Positions 46,309 through 55,871 of a stretch of DNA of 64,000 bases are shown here, one piece after another. A model generated the notes under the pieces. The model searched no databases. It saw only the letters and a program-made list of their open reading frames with translations, and was not told where the DNA came from. Position 1 is the first letter of the stretch, and each line of letters starts with the position of its first letter. Source of the DNA: Pseudomonas sputi (GTDB lineage Bacteria > Pseudomonadota > Gammaproteobacteria > Pseudomonadales > Pseudomonadaceae); contig NZ_BQHI01000009.1 of the NCBI RefSeq assembly GCF_021603585.1, positions 1 to 64,000 of the forward strand. Direction: 5' to 3'. The position numbers and the translations under genes were made by a program.

Positions 46309-47004
46309 ATGGACGATATTCAACAGCGCTGGCTGTGCGCCCTTTCTGCGCCAATGGCAGCGCTCAACACCGGCGCTGGGTACGACGACCCCGCGTTCTG
46401 CGACGACCGCTACATCGATCTGAAGGACAGTTGGGGTATCGATGACCGGCGGCAATTGTTCGACATGCTCCAATGGATGACGGACGACGGACATGCCAAG
46501 CACCTGAGTGGAGCCTATTCGGCGTGGCAACGTTGTCTGCCGAGTGAATGGCAGCGCTTGCTGGAGCAGCTGACCCCTCGCGAGCGTGTTCTGCATGAGT
46601 TTGCCAGTCGCACTTTTGGAGGTTGCGGTCCCGGAGGGATTTTGTCCTGGGACTACGGGCGGATGGGATTTCTCCTGCGTTGCGCGGTGCGCAATCAGTG
46701 GATTGATCTGGCCGAAAGCAACTGGCTGCACAGTTGTTTGGCCGTCAGGGCGCAATTTCACTACGGTAGCTGGATGTCCTACTTCAATGGCTTTGTCGTG
46801 GGGCGCAGCTTCTGGTGCTGCCTGAACACGAGCGACGACGAGCTGGCCTGCGAGCTGGAACGGCAGGGGGACAGTGCTCATAACCTGCGGATCGCCCGCG
46901 GCCTCGCCCAGAACATCCCGCACTTTCTGTCCGACCTGTCCTGGCACATGGAGATTGATCTGCTGCCCCGTCCGGCATCGCTCAAGGAGTTCGACTGGTC
47001 ATGA
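46309..47004 (+). CDS. DUF1266 protein of the HscC module
   Basis: The 231-residue protein has the DUF1266 core: 'SWGIDDRRQLFDMLQWMTDDGH' early (about 43-64) and 'LSWDYGRMGFLLRCAVRNQWI' near 107-127 (key W-D-x-G-R). E. coli carries such proteins (YbeR, YbeU) next to the HscC Hsp70 and its J-proteins, and the same partners follow here. The function is unknown; a chaperone client or cofactor is inferred from context only. ATG 46309 gives the conserved start. It overlaps the next gene by four bases (ATGA), so they are coupled. Confidence 0.8.
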   Translation: MDDIQQRWLCALSAPMAALNTGAGYDDPAFCDDRYIDLKDSWGIDDRRQLFDMLQWMTDDGHAKHLSGAYSAWQRCLPSEWQRLLEQLTPRERVLHEFASRTFGGCGPGGILSWDYGRMGFLLRCAVRNQWIDLAESNWLHSCLAVRAQFHYGSWMSYFNGFVVGRSFWCCLNTSDDELACELERQGDSAHNLRIARGLAQNIPHFLSDLSWHMEIDLLPRPASLKEFDWS

Positions 47005-49697
47005 GTTGCTGGATTCGCCTGGGCATCGAGCCCACCTCCGACGAAACCCTGATTCGCGATGCCTACCGCGCACGTCTACCGTCGCATCATCCGGAAACCG
47101 ATCCGGAAGGATTTCAGGCGCTGCGCATGGCCTACGAAAACGCGTTGCGCCTGGCGCGTGAAGACGAGGAACAAGCGCTCGAGGAAGAAACTGAAGAGTC
47201 AGAGCAGGAGGTTGTCGAGGTCCCGCAGGCGTTCGTGGATTTCTGCGAATTGCTTGACGATCCCGCGCGACGGTTCAACTTCGAGGCGTGGCAGGCATTT
47301 GTCCGGGCGCTTGATGAGCTGTCGCTGGAACAGCTTGATGAACTCGGTTGGGGGCTCTACCACCGGATGGCTGATGCCGGTCCGCTGTCCTACCGCTGCG
47401 CGAATCTGTTGGCCAGGCGAATGGCCTGGGATCAGCAGTTGCTGGATCTGGAATTCGAAGACGCGCGGCGGGTGGAAGCCTTTCTGCAGCGAATCGAAAC
47501 GCCTGACCCGTTTGATACCGATCTGATGAGCGCCTGGTCAGAGGCTGCGCAGACCGAAACACTCTGGTACGCCCGCAGCCTCGACTTCATTTTCACCCAG
47601 CGTCCACTCCATGAGTTTGCCGACTTCGCCAGCCAGCACACCTGTCTGCCGTTGCCGGATGATGCTGCGTTCATCAAGCGTTTGCTGGTGCAGTTCACTC
47701 AGGCGGGCATCGGTGCATCGACTTTTTTGCAGTGCTGCGTCGAAAAGCAGCTGGAAGCACCTGATGATGTGGACTGGCTTTACCTGTTGGCGTGTCAGAG
47801 CAGTCTGCTGGGGCGGGACGATCAGGCATTGCCGTGCTGGATCAGGCTGTGGAACGAGTTCCGCCATCCGATGGCCGAAAGTCGTCTGCTGGAATTGTGC
47901 ACCAAGCGGCAACCGACTTTTCTGCCTCTGCTGGTTCAGGCGTTCGATTGTCTGGACGAGTTTTCTCACTGGCCTGCGGATCTCGGGGATGACGCTCAGG
48001 TATACGGCAGTCCGTCGCAACGCCCCGAGACGCTGAACCGTTGGTTGGGTGTCGGGCGGTTGAAGCTTAATAGCCTGGCGCAGAGTTTTGTCGATTGGCG
48101 CATGACGGGCGATGAACTCCCGTTGCTTGCCCAACTGCTGGGTGAGAATGCCGACAGCCGGCTGCTGCAACTGTACCGGCATGCGTGGGCGCTGCATCGC
48201 GGTGATGCGGTCTTGCTGCAGCGGATTCTGGATCAGCCGCTCCCGGTCGATGCGCTCGAATGCCTGGTGTTGAGCGGGTTCAAAGCCCAGGCCGGGCAGC
48301 ATCTGCGCTGGTTGGAGAATGCGCCGATTGCGCAGGCGATGAGCGCCTTCAGCGAAGCGGATTCAACATCGCAGCAATTGCCGCAGGAGCTGACAAACGG
48401 CGCGCTGCACAAGGTCTGTCGCCTGTGGTTGCGTCGCTTGCGGCCCTACAGTGACACCGCCCTGGAGCGCATCGCCGAAGCGTTCAGTTTGGGTGCCGTC
48501 AAAGACGACTGTGACCTGTCCGAACTCGATCTGCTTTTTCAGTTGAGCCGTCGCGGGATCGGGTTGCCGCCGGTCGGGCTGGGGGAGGCCGCGTGGGAAT
48601 GGCACGCTCAAACCATGTTTTTGCTGGCATTGCTGGATCAGCCGGAACGCTGGCTGCAATTGATCGATGGGCAGTGCCTGGAACGTCTGCCGTTCAATCC
48701 GGCTCATCCCGTTAGCCGATTGCAGCCACTGTTGCGCCGTTTGCAACGCGAACAAGGCAATTGCGACGGTTTGCTGGGCTGGCTGCAAGGCAATGATCCG
48801 GTACACGGCTTGTTGGTGCAGCAATTGTTCAGCGTGCAGCAGGCCCTCGACAGTGCCCGTCTGCCTGCCAATACCCTGCTCTACACCTGCATCGAAAGCG
48901 ATCGCGCTGCATGTGGCGACGACCTGCTGGGTTTGTTGATGTTCTGGGGCGTGCTCTATCACGACCCGAGCCTGAGCGCCGAGCAACATCGTGCGTTGTT
49001 GCAATCCATCGCGGCGGTCAGTTGCGAGGACGACTGGTTCGAAGGGTTTCGTGACGGCTTGATCAAGGGCGAGCCGGTGTGGCCGCCGCGCAAGGTGTTG
49101 ACGGATTTCGGGGTCGACAAACTGTTGGCGTACGAGTCTCTCGATGCGCTCAAGGCCATGGTTCGCTATGGCGCTGCCGGTGTGCCGACAACGCGAGTGC
49201 TGCGCCAATTGCAGCAGGGCAAGGATGACGTGCAGAACAGTATCGGCTTGCGCCTGGCGCTGTGTGCCTTACTGTCCTGGTCGGAGCGTTTGATGCTGGC
49301 CAACAGTGATATTCAGCCGGTGCCGGCTGGGGCGATCTGGCGCCTGGGCTCGCGGCTGGGGCGCAAGGCTTTTATCGCTCAGGTTCTGGGGTGTGTGGTG
49401 ATTGCGCCGGTGGCAGGGCTGATCAGCAGTACCACGTTCTTAGGCATTCTGATTCTGTTATTCAGTGTTCTGTTGTTATTCGGCGCCACTCTGCGTCGTT
49501 TGCACGACATGGGTCGAGGTTTGCCCACGTTGCTGATATTCATGGCCCTGTCGCCGGTCTTGCCATTCCTGCCGCTGCTGCTGTTCGGCTTTCCCGGTGA
49601 CAAGTTGCCCAACCGGTATGGGGTGCCTCCGGACAGCGGGGGTGGCGAGATGCTGTCCGGTGGCCTGCAGGCTGCTCTGCGGCGACTCAACGGCTAG
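47001..49697 (+). CDS. DjlB/DjlC-like J-domain protein with C-terminal DUF805 membrane domain
   Basis: Likely co-chaperone of HscC. The 898-residue protein has a short N-terminal J-like domain (about 1-55) with 'HPE' at residues 30-32 in place of the HPD that stimulates Hsp70 ATPase, an acidic linker (about 55-75), a long helical repeat region resembling solenoid helices (about 80-770) and a C-terminal DUF805-like part from about 783, seen in 'GRKAFIAQV', 'LRRLHDMGRGLP' and 'PGDKLPNRYG', with three to four membrane helices. The membrane end would place HscC action at the inner membrane. The stop overlaps the hscC stop on the other strand by three bases. Confidence 0.8.
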   Translation: MSCWIRLGIEPTSDETLIRDAYRARLPSHHPETDPEGFQALRMAYENALRLAREDEEQALEEETEESEQEVVEVPQAFVDFCELLDDPARRFNFEAWQAFVRALDELSLEQLDELGWGLYHRMADAGPLSYRCANLLARRMAWDQQLLDLEFEDARRVEAFLQRIETPDPFDTDLMSAWSEAAQTETLWYARSLDFIFTQRPLHEFADFASQHTCLPLPDDAAFIKRLLVQFTQAGIGASTFLQCCVEKQLEAPDDVDWLYLLACQSSLLGRDDQALPCWIRLWNEFRHPMAESRLLELCTKRQPTFLPLLVQAFDCLDEFSHWPADLGDDAQVYGSPSQRPETLNRWLGVGRLKLNSLAQSFVDWRMTGDELPLLAQLLGENADSRLLQLYRHAWALHRGDAVLLQRILDQPLPVDALECLVLSGFKAQAGQHLRWLENAPIAQAMSAFSEADSTSQQLPQELTNGALHKVCRLWLRRLRPYSDTALERIAEAFSLGAVKDDCDLSELDLLFQLSRRGIGLPPVGLGEAAWEWHAQTMFLLALLDQPERWLQLIDGQCLERLPFNPAHPVSRLQPLLRRLQREQGNCDGLLGWLQGNDPVHGLLVQQLFSVQQALDSARLPANTLLYTCIESDRAACGDDLLGLLMFWGVLYHDPSLSAEQHRALLQSIAAVSCEDDWFEGFRDGLIKGEPVWPPRKVLTDFGVDKLLAYESLDALKAMVRYGAAGVPTTRVLRQLQQGKDDVQNSIGLRLALCALLSWSERLMLANSDIQPVPAGAIWRLGSRLGRKAFIAQVLGCVVIAPVAGLISSTTFLGILILLFSVLLLFGATLRRLHDMGRGLPTLLIFMALSPVLPFLPLLLFGFPGDKLPNRYGVPPDSGGGEMLSGGLQAALRRLNG

Positions 49698-51385
49698 AGG
49701 CGCAACTGGTCCAGCGCCTTGTTGAGTTCCGAGCGGTGGCTGGCGATCTCTGCCGGCTGCTGCCCGCCGAGTACCGTGGTGAAGTTGTGCAGCCACTCGG
49801 CAATGTGTTCGCGCTGTGTGCCCAGACTCTGCATCCATGCCCGTTCCAGGCGGGCCAGCAGTGTGCGGTTGGGCAATGCATCGCGTGGATGGACCTTCAG
49901 TGTTGACAGTCGGTTATGGCTGTCTCTGCGCGCTTGCTCATCCAGTCCGGTGGGACTGCGGTCGATACTGTGGCTGTGGCGTTCGCCGGTCTCGAGCAGC
50001 GTGACGTCGACTTCGAGCAAACCGTTGATGTCGTAACTGAAGCGTACGTCCAGCTCCTGAATGTTATCGGTGGGCGTCAAGGTGACATCGAAAGCGTCAA
50101 TGAGGATGTTGTCACGTACCCACGGCCGCTCACCCTGGTAAACGGCAATGCGGATCAGCTCCTGCCGCGGATGGGTGGTGTGGTAGCGCTCTACCCGTGA
50201 CGTCGGGATGATGGTGTTGCGTTCGATGATCGGCGAAAAGGCGCCGTCGATGCCTTTGCCACGCATGGTCGCGATGCCCAGCGTATACGGGCAGACATCG
50301 GTCAGGATCAGTTCTTCGATCGCACCATCGCGTGCCTTGCAGGCCGCTTGCGTGGCAGCACCGAGCGCGACGATCGTGTCCGGATCAAGATGCCGGTAAG
50401 GCAGGCGTCCGAACAGGGTGGCGACCAACTGTTGTACCGCAGGCATCCGCGTCGCCCCACCCACCAGCACCAGACTGTCCAGATCCCGTGGTTTCAGGCG
50501 CGCATCGCGCAGGGCCTGTTCGATCGGCGCGCGCAGCCGTGTCAGCAAGGGTTCCCAGATCTTCACGGCAGCGGCTTCGTCCAGCGACCATTCGTACAGT
50601 TTGTCAGCATGGCGCCAGTTCAACGATTGAGTGCCTTCGCCGAGTTTGCATTTGAGTTGTTCCAGGGCATCACCCAGGCTGGCCATGCCTTGCGGATCAA
50701 TCATCGACGGGGTCAGCTGCCAGTTTTTCAGACAGGCATTCAGCAGGGCAGCGGTAAAGTCTTCGCCACCCAAAAAGTTGTCGCCGGTGGACGCATGCAC
50801 CTCGATCAGCGGCAGTGCATATTCCAGCACCGTGACATCGAACGTCCCGCCGCCCAGGTCGAAGATCAGCGTGCGTTCGAACTTCTGCTCGTGCAGCCCG
50901 TACGCCATCGCGGCGGCGGTTGGCTCGTTGATCAGTCGGGAAACCTTCAGGCCTGCCAGTTCGGCGGCAAACAGGGTGCGTTTGCGTTGCTCGTCACTGA
51001 AATACGCCGGCACGGAAATCACCGCTTCAGCCACCGGCTGGCCGAGAAAAGCCTCGGCGTCCTGCTTGAGTGAGCCAAGTACCAAGGCCGATAACTCTTC
51101 CGGGCTGAAGGTTTGTGTGCCGAGTTCGATTTTCCTGTCGCTGCCCATGAAGCGCTTGAACGCGGCGGCTGTGCGTTCCGGGTGGGTCGTCAGGCGTGCG
51201 CGGGCGGCCTTGCCGACCAGAATGGTCTCGTCTTCATCGAGGCTGACCACCGACGGGGTCAGCACCTCGCCAAGGGCGTTGGGGATCAATCGGGCCTGAC
51301 CGTCCTGCCAGACGGCGATCAAACTGTTGGTGGTACCAAGGTCAATGCCCAGCAGGGCCGGGCGGGGAAGGGTTGCATCCTGCAT
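49694..51385 (-). CDS. hscC: HscC, specialised Hsp70-type chaperone
   Basis: Hsp70 of the HscC class, which lacks the normal lid of DnaK. The 563-residue protein has the ATPase signatures 'GIDLGTTNSLIAVW', 'LIFDLGGGTFDVTVL' and 'VLVGGATRMPAVQQLV', a substrate-binding beta domain ('PTDNIQELDVRFSYDINGLLEV') and a shortened helical end. ATG 51385 matches the conserved start; a frame start 60 bases upstream has no counterpart. E. coli HscC works with DjlB and DjlC; here the J-protein and DUF1266 genes converge on it. Confidence 0.92.
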   Translation of the reverse strand: MQDATLPRPALLGIDLGTTNSLIAVWQDGQARLIPNALGEVLTPSVVSLDEDETILVGKAARARLTTHPERTAAAFKRFMGSDRKIELGTQTFSPEELSALVLGSLKQDAEAFLGQPVAEAVISVPAYFSDEQRKRTLFAAELAGLKVSRLINEPTAAAMAYGLHEQKFERTLIFDLGGGTFDVTVLEYALPLIEVHASTGDNFLGGEDFTAALLNACLKNWQLTPSMIDPQGMASLGDALEQLKCKLGEGTQSLNWRHADKLYEWSLDEAAAVKIWEPLLTRLRAPIEQALRDARLKPRDLDSLVLVGGATRMPAVQQLVATLFGRLPYRHLDPDTIVALGAATQAACKARDGAIEELILTDVCPYTLGIATMRGKGIDGAFSPIIERNTIIPTSRVERYHTTHPRQELIRIAVYQGERPWVRDNILIDAFDVTLTPTDNIQELDVRFSYDINGLLEVDVTLLETGERHSHSIDRSPTGLDEQARRDSHNRLSTLKVHPRDALPNRTLLARLERAWMQSLGTQREHIAEWLHNFTTVLGGQQPAEIASHRSELNKALDQLRL

Positions 51386-51493
51386 GATCGATCTCGAAAC
51401 AGCGCGAAAAAAAGCGACCCTACAGGTTGCCGCCAACCCTGGCAATTACCGGCCAGGGGTCAATGCCCGGGGTAAGTAACCGCAGATGTCAGG

Positions 51494-54400
51494 TCATTCC
51501 AACAATCCCTTCAGCCCCTCCAGCGGCAACGGCCGGCTGTGCAGATAACCCTGATACAAATGGCAACCCAACCCTTGCAGAAAGGCCAGTTGTTGCGGGG
51601 TTTCCACGCCTTCGGCGATCACTTTCAGTCCCAGGCTGCGGGCCATGGCGACGATGGCGCGGATGATCTCGGCGTCGTTGGGGTCGGTGGTGGCGTCGCG
51701 GATGAACGACTGATCGATCTTCAGCGTGTCCACCGGCAATCGTTTCAGGTACGTCAGCGATGAATAACCGGTGCCGAAATCGTCCATGGCAAAACTCACG
51801 CCGAGTTTTTTCAGGCGGCGCATTTTGCTGATGGTGTCTTCCAGGTTCTGAATGACGATGCCTTCAGTGATTTCCAGTTTCAGCAGCGAGCAGGGCAGGC
51901 CGTGGCTGCTCATGCTGTGTTCGATGCGCTCGACGAAGTCGTTCTGGCGGAATTGCCGGGGACTGATGTTCACGCACAGGCTGAAGGCCAAAGGATCGAT
52001 CAGTTTTTCGGCGATCAATTGCTTGAAGGCTTCGCACGCTTCATCGAGGATCCAGGTGCCGACCTCCAGAATCAGCCCGCTGTCTTCCAGCACCTTGATG
52101 AACTCGGTGGGCGATTGCGCGCCGAGTTCCGGGTGATTCCAGCGCACCAGAGCTTCGGCGCCGATGATGCGATTGTCCCGGGCGTCCACTTGCGGTTGGT
52201 AATGCACGTCAAATTCGCCACGGGACAGCGCCAGGCGCAGGTCGGTCTCCATGCGCAGCCGTTCGCTGGCCGCTTTCTGCATGGTGTTGTGGTACATCTG
52301 CGTGGTATTGCGCCCCGAATCCTTGGCGCGGTACAGCGCAATGTCGGCGCGTTTGAGCAGGTCGGTCGGGGTCGAGCCGTGATCGGGAATCAGCGCCACG
52401 CCGATGCTCGGCGTCACTTGCAGGCGCTGGCCGTCGAGGAACATCGGCTCCGACAACAGTTCGCGAATGGTGTCGGCCAGTTCGCGTACTTGCGTGCTGA
52501 CCTCGTTGCGCGTGCCTTCCAGGCCGCTGAGCAGCACCACGAATTCATCGCCCCCAAGCCGCGCCACGGTGTCTTCCATGCGCACGCTGGCTTCAAGCCG
52601 CGCGGTGATGATTTTCAGCACCGTGTCGCCGACCGGGTGACCCAGCGAGTCGTTGATGTGCTTGAAGTGATCCAGATCGAGAAACAGCAGTGCGCCGCGC
52701 AGGTTGTGGCGCTTGAGCAGGGCGATCTGCTGGCTCAGGCGATCCATCAGCAACGCGCGGTTGGGCAGGTTGGTCAGCGGATCGTGATAGGCCAGATGGC
52801 GGATCTGCGCCTCGGCGTTCTTCAGCAGGCTGACATCCCGTGCGGTGAGCAACAGGCAGGCGGTTTCATTGAGGGTAATCGGCTCGACCGAAACTTCCAC
52901 CGTCAGGATCTCGCCGCGCTTGTTGCGCCCGAGCATTTCCTGATGGTGCACACGGCCCTTGATCTGTAGTTCGGCAAGCAAGGCCGAACGTTGCTTTTCC
53001 TCGGCCCAGATACCGACCTGATACACGGTTTTGCCTACCACTTCGTCGGCGCGATAGCCGGTGAGGCGGCAGAAACCGTCGTTGACCTCCAGATAGCGCC
53101 CGGTGTCGCGCTCGGTGATGGTGATGGCGTCGGGGCTGGAGTGGAACGCCTTGGCGAACTTCTCTTCGCTGGCCTTGAGCGCCGCTTCCGAGCGCTGTTG
53201 CTGGGTGATGTCGCGCAGCGTGGTGACGATGCAGGGCTGGTTGCCGACGCTGATCTGGCGGCTGGAAATCACGCAGGTCAGCGATTGGCCGTCCTTGTGC
53301 TGGACGATGATCGCGACATTGCTCAGGCCCTGTTCGCGGATCACCCGTTCGATGCGTTGCAGGCTTTTCGCCGAGGCGTCCCACAGGCCGATTTCCTCGG
53401 CGGTGTGGCCGATGACATCGGCGGCGCTCCAGCCGAAGGTCTGGGAGAAGCTGGAGTTGATCTCGATGAATTCCCCGGTTTCCTGGCGCGTGACGCAGAT
53501 CGGGTCGGGGCTGACCTGAAACAGCGTGGCGAATTTCTCTTCCGAGGCCACCAGCCGTTGTTCGCGCTCGACCTGATCGGTGATGTCCAGCAGGGTGCCG
53601 GCCATCCGCAGCGGTACGCCGTTGTCGTCGCGATAGAGGCGGGCACGGCTTTCGAGGTAGCGCGAGCTGCCGTCCGGCAGTTGCACGCGGTATGTCAGCT
53701 GATAATTGCCCGCCGGGCCTTCGCGCAGGCTGCGATAGGCGTCGCGCATGCTGTCGCGCTCTTCGCCGGGGACACCCTCGAAAAACTCTTCGAACGACTC
53801 ATGAAACGGTTTCGGCTCCAGACCGTGTAATTGCGCAGCGCGGGCCGAGCCGTAGAGCATGCCGCTGGGAATGTGCCAGTCCCAGGTGCCGAGCTGCGCC
53901 GAGTCCAGCGCCAGGTCGAGGCGTTCCTGGCTGTCTTTTAAGGCATGTTCGGCGGCTTTGCGTTCGGTGGTGTCGAGAAAGGTGCTGAGCAGATACGGCT
54001 GGCCTTCGAGCTCGACCTTTTGCGCGCTGAGGATGCCGTCGTGGATCTGACCGTTGCTGGCGCGAAACTGCACCTCCATGCTGACCAGTTCGCCCTTGGC
54101 CTTGGTCTTCTTGACCAGCTCCGCCCGTTGCTCGGGATGCACCCACAGCCCAAGTTCCAGGGTGGTACGACCGATGGCACTCTGCACCGGCCAGCCGAAC
54201 AGGCTTTCGAAATACTGGTTGGCTTCGCTGATCAGGCCGTCTTCCTGGCGGGTCAGCAGCACCATGTTCGGGCAGAGATGAAACAGTGTCGCGAAACGTT
54301 TCTCCGAACTGCTGAGGGCCTGTTCCCGTTGCCGCTGGTGGGTGATTTCACGGATCACCCCGATCATTCGGGGGCGGCCGTGTTTGTCCGGCAGCAGACT

Positions 54401-54772
54401 GCCGTTGATTTCCAGCCAGTGCAGACTACCGTCGGGCCAGCGGATGCGGTGGTGCATCGCCTGTTCCAGCGGTGCACCGGCAATCACCGCGTGGAAGGCG
54501 CGAATGGTTTTTGCCCGGTCTTCCGGCGGCAGCAGGTCGAGGTATTCGAGGTCTTCGGGCAGCGGTTGCCGCGGATCGAAGCCGAACAAGGCCTGAGTGC
54601 CGCGCGACCAACTGATCTGCCCGCGCTCGATGTCCCAGTACCAGGCGCCTAGCCGGGCACCGTTGAGCGCCGCGAGCAATTGCGGCGCGCTCTCCCAGCT
54701 CTGCTCGGATCGCCGTGGATCAATGGCCTGAATACGCGGCATCGGCGGAATACGGTCAACAGATTTCGGCAT
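51494..54772 (-). CDS. Five-PAS GGDEF-EAL cyclic-di-GMP enzyme
   Basis: Cytoplasmic protein of 1092 residues with five PAS/PAC modules (about 20-150, 155-280, 285-405, 410-530, 535-655), a GGDEF domain (740-744 GGDEF, intact active site, with the inhibitory RxxD site RMED five residues before it) and an EAL domain (EAL at 873-875, with 'DDFGTGYSSL' and 'KIDQSFI' and 'IAEGVET'). Both synthesis and hydrolysis of c-di-GMP are possible; which dominates cannot be told. There is no membrane segment, so PAS ligands (haem, flavin, small molecules or partners) set its input. Confidence 0.92.
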   Translation of the reverse strand: MPKSVDRIPPMPRIQAIDPRRSEQSWESAPQLLAALNGARLGAWYWDIERGQISWSRGTQALFGFDPRQPLPEDLEYLDLLPPEDRAKTIRAFHAVIAGAPLEQAMHHRIRWPDGSLHWLEINGSLLPDKHGRPRMIGVIREITHQRQREQALSSSEKRFATLFHLCPNMVLLTRQEDGLISEANQYFESLFGWPVQSAIGRTTLELGLWVHPEQRAELVKKTKAKGELVSMEVQFRASNGQIHDGILSAQKVELEGQPYLLSTFLDTTERKAAEHALKDSQERLDLALDSAQLGTWDWHIPSGMLYGSARAAQLHGLEPKPFHESFEEFFEGVPGEERDSMRDAYRSLREGPAGNYQLTYRVQLPDGSSRYLESRARLYRDDNGVPLRMAGTLLDITDQVEREQRLVASEEKFATLFQVSPDPICVTRQETGEFIEINSSFSQTFGWSAADVIGHTAEEIGLWDASAKSLQRIERVIREQGLSNVAIIVQHKDGQSLTCVISSRQISVGNQPCIVTTLRDITQQQRSEAALKASEEKFAKAFHSSPDAITITERDTGRYLEVNDGFCRLTGYRADEVVGKTVYQVGIWAEEKQRSALLAELQIKGRVHHQEMLGRNKRGEILTVEVSVEPITLNETACLLLTARDVSLLKNAEAQIRHLAYHDPLTNLPNRALLMDRLSQQIALLKRHNLRGALLFLDLDHFKHINDSLGHPVGDTVLKIITARLEASVRMEDTVARLGGDEFVVLLSGLEGTRNEVSTQVRELADTIRELLSEPMFLDGQRLQVTPSIGVALIPDHGSTPTDLLKRADIALYRAKDSGRNTTQMYHNTMQKAASERLRMETDLRLALSRGEFDVHYQPQVDARDNRIIGAEALVRWNHPELGAQSPTEFIKVLEDSGLILEVGTWILDEACEAFKQLIAEKLIDPLAFSLCVNISPRQFRQNDFVERIEHSMSSHGLPCSLLKLEITEGIVIQNLEDTISKMRRLKKLGVSFAMDDFGTGYSSLTYLKRLPVDTLKIDQSFIRDATTDPNDAEIIRAIVAMARSLGLKVIAEGVETPQQLAFLQGLGCHLYQGYLHSRPLPLEGLKGLLE

Positions 54773-54840
54773 TGTTAAGGGGCCTTGAGCTGATTTGGGC
54801 GTTTGACACAGGGGCGGCAGCTCTATAGGAGTAGCACAAG

Positions 54841-55731
54841 TTAGCCGAGAGTCCCTGGCAGATCGATTTGAGCGTCCAGCAGGGCCATAAACGCCCGTGC
54901 AGCATTCGACAGCGTCCTTTCAGTGTGCAGGATATAGCCTAGCTGGCGACTGAGCTGTATGCCCGGTAAAGCTATGCGCGCCACCTGATCGTCGAGCATC
55001 GTGCGCGGCAAAACGCTCCAGGCCAGGCCGATCGACACCATCATCTTGATGGTTTCCAGGTAGTTGGTGCTCATGGCGATGTTCGGCGTCAGGCCCTGAG
55101 CCTCGAACAGCCGCTGCACAATATGGTGGGTAAAAGTGTTGCCGCCGGGGAAAACCGCCGGATGACCGGCAATGTCCGCCAATGTGACGGCACCGTTGCT
55201 GATCAACGAATGTTCCGGGGCGACCACGAAATCCAGCGGGTCATCCCAGACCGGCGTGGCCTTGACCAGTGTGTGCGGCTCCGGCGCCAGGGTGATGACT
55301 GCCAGTTCTGCCCGACCGTGGAGAATTTCCTCGTAGGCCACTTCCGAATCGAGGAACTGAATATCCAGCGCCACCTGTGGGTAGCGGCGGGTGTATTCCC
55401 TCAACAGGGGTGGCAAACGGTGCAGGCCGATGTGGTGACTGGTGGCCAGGGTCAGACGACCGGTGACTTCGCCGGTCAGGTTGGTCAGGGCGCGACGGGT
55501 GTCATCGAGCACGTTGAGAATCTGATAAGCCCTTGGCAGCAAGGCCCGTCCGGCCTCGGTCAGGCCCACTTCACGACCGAGCCGGTCGAACAGCCGCACA
55601 TTCAATTGTTGCTCCAGGCCGGCGATGCGTTTGCTGATCGCCGGTTGCGTCAGGTGCAGCCGTTCGCCGGCGCCGGAGAAGCTGCCGGTCTCGGCAATCG
55701 CGATAAAAGCATTGAGGTTGGCCAGGTCCAT
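54841..55731 (-). CDS. LysR family regulator divergent from leuC
   Basis: The 296-residue protein has the LysR helix-turn-helix (about 1-60, 'FIAIAETGSFSGAGERLHLT', 'RLFDRLGREVGLTEAGRALL') and a co-inducer-binding domain ('ISNGAVTLADIAGHPAVFPGG'). It is transcribed away from leuC across a 140-base intergenic region with a LysR-type dyad. Such an arrangement, also present in P. aeruginosa as I recall, suggests it controls leuC or itself. ATG 55731 is set by the alignment of the helix-turn-helix; an ATG 30 bases earlier is unlikely. Confidence 0.88.
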   Translation of the reverse strand: MDLANLNAFIAIAETGSFSGAGERLHLTQPAISKRIAGLEQQLNVRLFDRLGREVGLTEAGRALLPRAYQILNVLDDTRRALTNLTGEVTGRLTLATSHHIGLHRLPPLLREYTRRYPQVALDIQFLDSEVAYEEILHGRAELAVITLAPEPHTLVKATPVWDDPLDFVVAPEHSLISNGAVTLADIAGHPAVFPGGNTFTHHIVQRLFEAQGLTPNIAMSTNYLETIKMMVSIGLAWSVLPRTMLDDQVARIALPGIQLSRQLGYILHTERTLSNAARAFMALLDAQIDLPGTLG

Positions 55732-55748
55732 ATTCGTATTCCAGTTGG

Positions 55749-55763
55749 TTATCCAAAGCATAA
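55749..55763. promoter_or_regulatory. LysR-type binding dyad
   Basis: TTAT-N7-ATAA (TTATCCAAAGCATAA), a dyad of the T-N11-A class used by LysR regulators, 18 bases upstream of the lysR start and about 110 bases before leuC. Confidence 0.5.
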
Positions 55764-55871
55764 AAAATATGAATTTGAGTTATTTAATCTAACCCCATAG
55801 GATCGGCCTCACAAGCCAAAGGGTTATTGATAAGCCCAGGGCATAGAAACAAGCTGATGAGGAACCGTCTG

